This document shows positions 6,137 to 7,936 of a stretch of 7,936 bases of DNA, in pieces (the stretch's first letter is position 1; every line of letters begins with the position of its first letter). Position numbers and translations under genes: made by a program. The notes under the pieces were generated by a model. That model was not told the origin of the DNA, did not search any database, and was given only the letters and a program-made list of their open reading frames with translations. The stretch is from JBFHKO01 sp041595355 (GTDB lineage: Bacteria; Pseudomonadota; Gammaproteobacteria; Enterobacterales; Aeromonadaceae), in the NCBI GenBank assembly GCA_041595355.1, contig JBFHKO010000118.1, positions 1 through 7,936 of the forward strand, given 5' to 3'.

Positions 6137-7387
6137 TCAGGGCAGGGTGCGTTCAAGGCGCCAGAGATCGTCCAGCGGTTCGCGCTCGCGCACCAGAACG
6201 GCCTCGGCCCCATCCACCATCACCTCGGCCACCCGCGGCCGGCTGTTGTAGTTGGAGGCCATGGCAAAGCCGTAGGCACCGGCGGAACGCACGGCCAGCA
6301 CATCACCGGGGGCGATATGCAGCGCCCGATCCTTGCCCAGGAAGTCGCCGGTTTCGCAGATGGGGCCCACCACGTCATAGCGACGCTCCGGCCGCACCAG
6401 AGAGCTGTCCACCGGCACGATTTTCATCCAGGCGCTGTAGAGGGACGGGCGGATGAGATCGTTCATGGCGGCATCGACGATGGCAAAATGGCGCTCTTCG
6501 CCGGCCTTCAGGTACTCGACCCGGGTCAGCAGCACGCCGGCGTTGGCCATGATGGCGCGCCCCGGCTCGAACAGCAGTTGCAGATCGCGGCCCGCCAGCT
6601 TGGCCTTGAGGGCCGCGGCATACTGCTCCGGATGGGGCGGCGTCTCATCACCGTAGTTGACCCCCAGACCGCCGCCGACATCCAGGTGATGGATGTGAAT
6701 GCCCTCCTCGGCCAGCAGGTCGATGAGCACCAGCAGCTTGTCCACCGCCTCCATGAAGGGCTCCAGCTCGGTGAGCTGGGAGCCGATATGGCAATCGAGA
6801 CCAACCACCTCCAGGTGGGGCAGCGCCTTGGCGTGGCGGTAAATCGCCGGCGCCCGCACGATGGGAATGCCGAACTTGTTCTGCTTGAGGCCGGTGGAGA
6901 TATAGGGGTGGGTACCGGCGTCGATATCCGGATTGACGCGGATGGAGATGCGCGCCCGCTGCCCCATCTCGCCGGCGATCTGGTTGATGCGCTCCAGCTC
7001 CGGCTCGGACTCGACGTTGAAGCAGAGAATGTTCTGCTCCAGGGCATAACGGATCTCGGCGACCGACTTGCCGACCCCGGAGAAGACCACCTTGGCCGGA
7101 TCGCCACCCGCGGCGATGACCCGCGCCAGCTCGCCGCCGGAGACGATGTCGAAGCCGGAGCCCAGCCGCGCCATCAGGTTCAGCACCGCCAGGTTGCTGT
7201 TGGCCTTCACCGCGTAACAGATGAGGTGCGGGACCTCGCCGGCGGCACGATCGAAGGCCTGCCAGTGGCGCTCTATGGTGGCGCGGGAATAGACATACAG
7301 GGGGGTGCCGTACTCGGCGGCCAGCTGGCTCAGCGCGCAGTCTTCGGCGAACAGCTCACCGCTTTCCCGGTAGTTGAAATAATCCAT
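6137..7387 (-). CDS. lysA: diaminopimelate decarboxylase
   Basis: A 416-residue PLP enzyme of the fold-III (alanine racemase-like) family that decarboxylates meso-DAP to L-lysine, the final lysine step. Lys61 in ICYAVKANSN (57-66) would form the Schiff base. A beta/alpha-barrel follows with GSGFDIVSGGEL (76-87), NPDIDAGTHPYISTG (152-166), NKFGIP (170-175), HIGSQ (200-204) and DVGGGLGVNY (236-245). The phosphate-binding loop is EPGRAIMANAG (274-284). The C-terminal beta-domain has CETGDFLG (344-351), with the Cys contributed across the dimer, and the AGAYGFAMASNYN segment (369-381). The length is usual for the family and all key residues are present. AAGGAA upstream of the ATG is a good ribosome site. 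It starts 18 nt after lptM. lysA is not in the E. coli version of this cluster, where it lies elsewhere beside lysR. No lysine riboswitch is visible upstream; control is probably through the lptM promoter. Confidence 0.97.
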   Translation of the reverse strand: MDYFNYRESGELFAEDCALSQLAAEYGTPLYVYSRATIERHWQAFDRAAGEVPHLICYAVKANSNLAVLNLMARLGSGFDIVSGGELARVIAAGGDPAKVVFSGVGKSVAEIRYALEQNILCFNVESEPELERINQIAGEMGQRARISIRVNPDIDAGTHPYISTGLKQNKFGIPIVRAPAIYRHAKALPHLEVVGLDCHIGSQLTELEPFMEAVDKLLVLIDLLAEEGIHIHHLDVGGGLGVNYGDETPPHPEQYAAALKAKLAGRDLQLLFEPGRAIMANAGVLLTRVEYLKAGEERHFAIVDAAMNDLIRPSLYSAWMKIVPVDSSLVRPERRYDVVGPICETGDFLGKDRALHIAPGDVLAVRSAGAYGFAMASNYNSRPRVAEVMVDGAEAVLVREREPLDDLWRLERTLP

Positions 7388-7405
7388 GAGTGCGTGGTTC
7401 CTTAG

Positions 7406-7567
7406 TTATTCAGTCGCGGGCGCCGGCGCCGTTTCTCCGGCCGGTGCGGCAGAGGGGGTCTGTTCGACCTCGCTCGGCAGATAGAGGGGCCCCTTCAGGC
7501 CACAGCCGGCCAGCTGGGTCAACAGCAGCAGCCCGAGGCCAGCACTCAGTCGCTTGGGTGTGTTCAT
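7406..7567 (-). CDS. lptM: LptM (YifL), small LPS-translocon lipoprotein
   Basis: A 53-residue lipoprotein. The signal peptide has a charged start (MNTPKR), a hydrophobic core GLGLLLLTQ (10-18) and the lipobox LAGC with lipidated Cys22. Directly after it comes GLKGPLY (23-29), which is the defining block of LptM/YifL (E. coli CGLKGPLYFP). A Pro/Ala/Glu-rich tail of about 24 residues (EVEQTPSAAPAGETAPAPATE at the end) looks disordered and is shorter than in E. coli. Family knowledge: LptM is an outer-membrane lipoprotein that binds LptD/LptE and promotes native disulfide formation of LptD, by mimicking LPS. The gene is too short for many gene finders. It lies divergent from cyaY and immediately before lysA, as in related genomes (before dapF in E. 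coli). No strong Shine-Dalgarno sequence is visible before the ATG. Confidence 0.9.
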   Translation of the reverse strand: MNTPKRLSAGLGLLLLTQLAGCGLKGPLYLPSEVEQTPSAAPAGETAPAPATE

Positions 7568-7586
7568 GGGCATTCTACAAAGGCAT

Positions 7587-7623
7587 AGTGCGAAAAATCG
7601 GATTGGACCCCTATAATCGCACT
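7587..7623. repeat. 7-bp inverted repeat in the lptM/cyaY promoter region
   Basis: AGTGCGA (7587-7593) and TCGCACT (7617-7623) are perfect inverted copies, 30 bp apart centre to centre, or roughly three helical turns. The right arm begins at the last base of the TATAAT box, so a bound protein would cover the cyaY promoter. It has the geometry of an operator pair. No regulator is identifiable from this sequence, and chance cannot be excluded at 7 bp per arm. Confidence 0.35.
7612..7617 (+). promoter_or_regulatory. candidate -10 element of cyaY promoter
   Basis: A perfect TATAAT at 7612-7617 would start transcription near 7624, about 30 nt before the cyaY ATG. The -35 region (around 7589-7594, TGCGAA at 17 bp) is poor, so an activator or an extended contact may be needed. 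In the other direction, a weak pair (TTGCTT at 7635-7640 and TATAGG at 7610-7615, 19 bp apart) is the only lptM promoter candidate I see. Confidence 0.45.
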
Positions 7624-7653
7624 CATCTTTTGAAAAGCAATAGGACAGGTCTG

Positions 7654-7936
7654 ATGAGAGACACCGAATTTCACGCCCTGGTAGCCAGCCGCTACCAGGC
7701 CATCGAGGATGGCATCGAGGCCAGCGGAGTGGACATCGACTACGAGACCCACGGCGGCGTCCTGAGCCTGACGTTCCCCAACCGCAGCAAGATCATCATC
7801 AACAAGCAGGAGCCGCTGCACCAGATCTGGGTGGCTACCCGTCAGAACGGCTACCACTTCGACTACCGCGACGGCCAGTGGATCGACATCCGCGACGGCC
7901 ACGAGCTGATGGCGCTGCTGAGCGACGCCTGCAGCC
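7654..7936 (+). CDS. cyaY: CyaY, bacterial frataxin, C-terminus cut by window edge
   Basis: The first 94 codons are present; E. coli CyaY has 106 residues, so about 10-15 are missing beyond the edge. The frataxin core is clear: an acidic first helix and loop (EFHALV at 5-10, then Glu18, Asp19, Glu22, Asp27, Asp29, Glu31), then GGVLSLTFPNRSKIIINKQE (34-53). PLHQIWVATRQNGYHFDY (54-71) follows, with the WVAT and GYHFD blocks typical of the family. Family knowledge: frataxin binds iron through the acidic ridge and binds IscS, tuning Fe-S cluster assembly in the cytoplasm. The ATG at 7654 has AGG (7647-7649) 4 nt upstream, plus a further AGGA at 7642-7645. It is transcribed divergently from lptM, the usual arrangement in gammaproteobacteria. 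A long minus-strand open frame over the same DNA is only a shadow. Confidence 0.93.
   Translation, partial: MRDTEFHALVASRYQAIEDGIEASGVDIDYETHGGVLSLTFPNRSKIIINKQEPLHQIWVATRQNGYHFDYRDGQWIDIRDGHELMALLSDACS

Noticed and set aside
6317..7405. 362-codon plus-strand open frame opposite lysA
   Set aside because: Shadow of the strongly conserved lysA reading frame; no ribosome site and no recognisable domain.
7564..7902. 112-codon minus-strand open frame opposite cyaY
   Set aside because: The plus strand encodes frataxin clearly, and the shadow frame would run across the promoter region into the start of lptM in a different frame.

Overview
This window looks like chromosomal DNA of a high-GC gammaproteobacterium. 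The gene order cyaY / lptM-(lysA)-dapF-yigA-xerC and the protein sequences fit the Enterobacterales-Vibrionales-Aeromonadales branch. High GC and lysA inside the cluster suggest an Aeromonadales-type genome (Aeromonas, Oceanimonas or Zobellella-like). That placement is an inference from gene order and composition; no search was possible.

Right end (7406-7936): a divergent promoter region of 86 bp separates cyaY (frataxin, + strand, cut by the window edge) from a leftward operon. The operon starts with lptM, a 53-residue lipoprotein gene. It continues with lysA (diaminopimelate decarboxylase), dapF (diaminopimelate epimerase), yigA (DUF484) and xerC (tyrosine recombinase). Gaps are 18 bp or less, and two junctions overlap (ATGA between dapF and yigA, 8 nt between yigA and xerC). 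LysA and DapF catalyse consecutive steps: LL-DAP to meso-DAP, then meso-DAP to lysine. XerC resolves chromosome dimers. LptM assists assembly of the LPS translocon.

Middle (1157-3624): a divergent pair, a LysR-type regulator (- strand) and an EmrD-like drug/proton antiporter of the major facilitator superfamily (+ strand), lies between xerC and yigB. In E. coli xerC and yigB are adjacent, so this pair appears to split the ancestral xerC-yigB junction. The 266-bp intergenic region is relatively AT-rich. It holds a 25-bp dyad (CCGTGA-N13-TCACGG) over a likely lysR promoter, a near-direct repeat flanking the dyad, a strong GC-rich hairpin in the lysR leader, and a transporter leader with short reading frames.

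Left end (1-1083): yigB, a HAD phosphatase of the riboflavin pathway, then the first 79 codons of pxpB (5-oxoprolinase subunit B / KipI family) with a strong ribosome-binding site and a plausible sigma-70 promoter.

Most of the window is well-known core gene content. I found no clear new biological system. The most interesting parts are the regulator-transporter insertion with its control region and the 7-bp inverted repeat in the lptM/cyaY promoter region. No tRNA, rRNA, CRISPR array, insertion sequence or convincing U-tract terminator was seen, and no gene-free stretch exceeds 300 bases.
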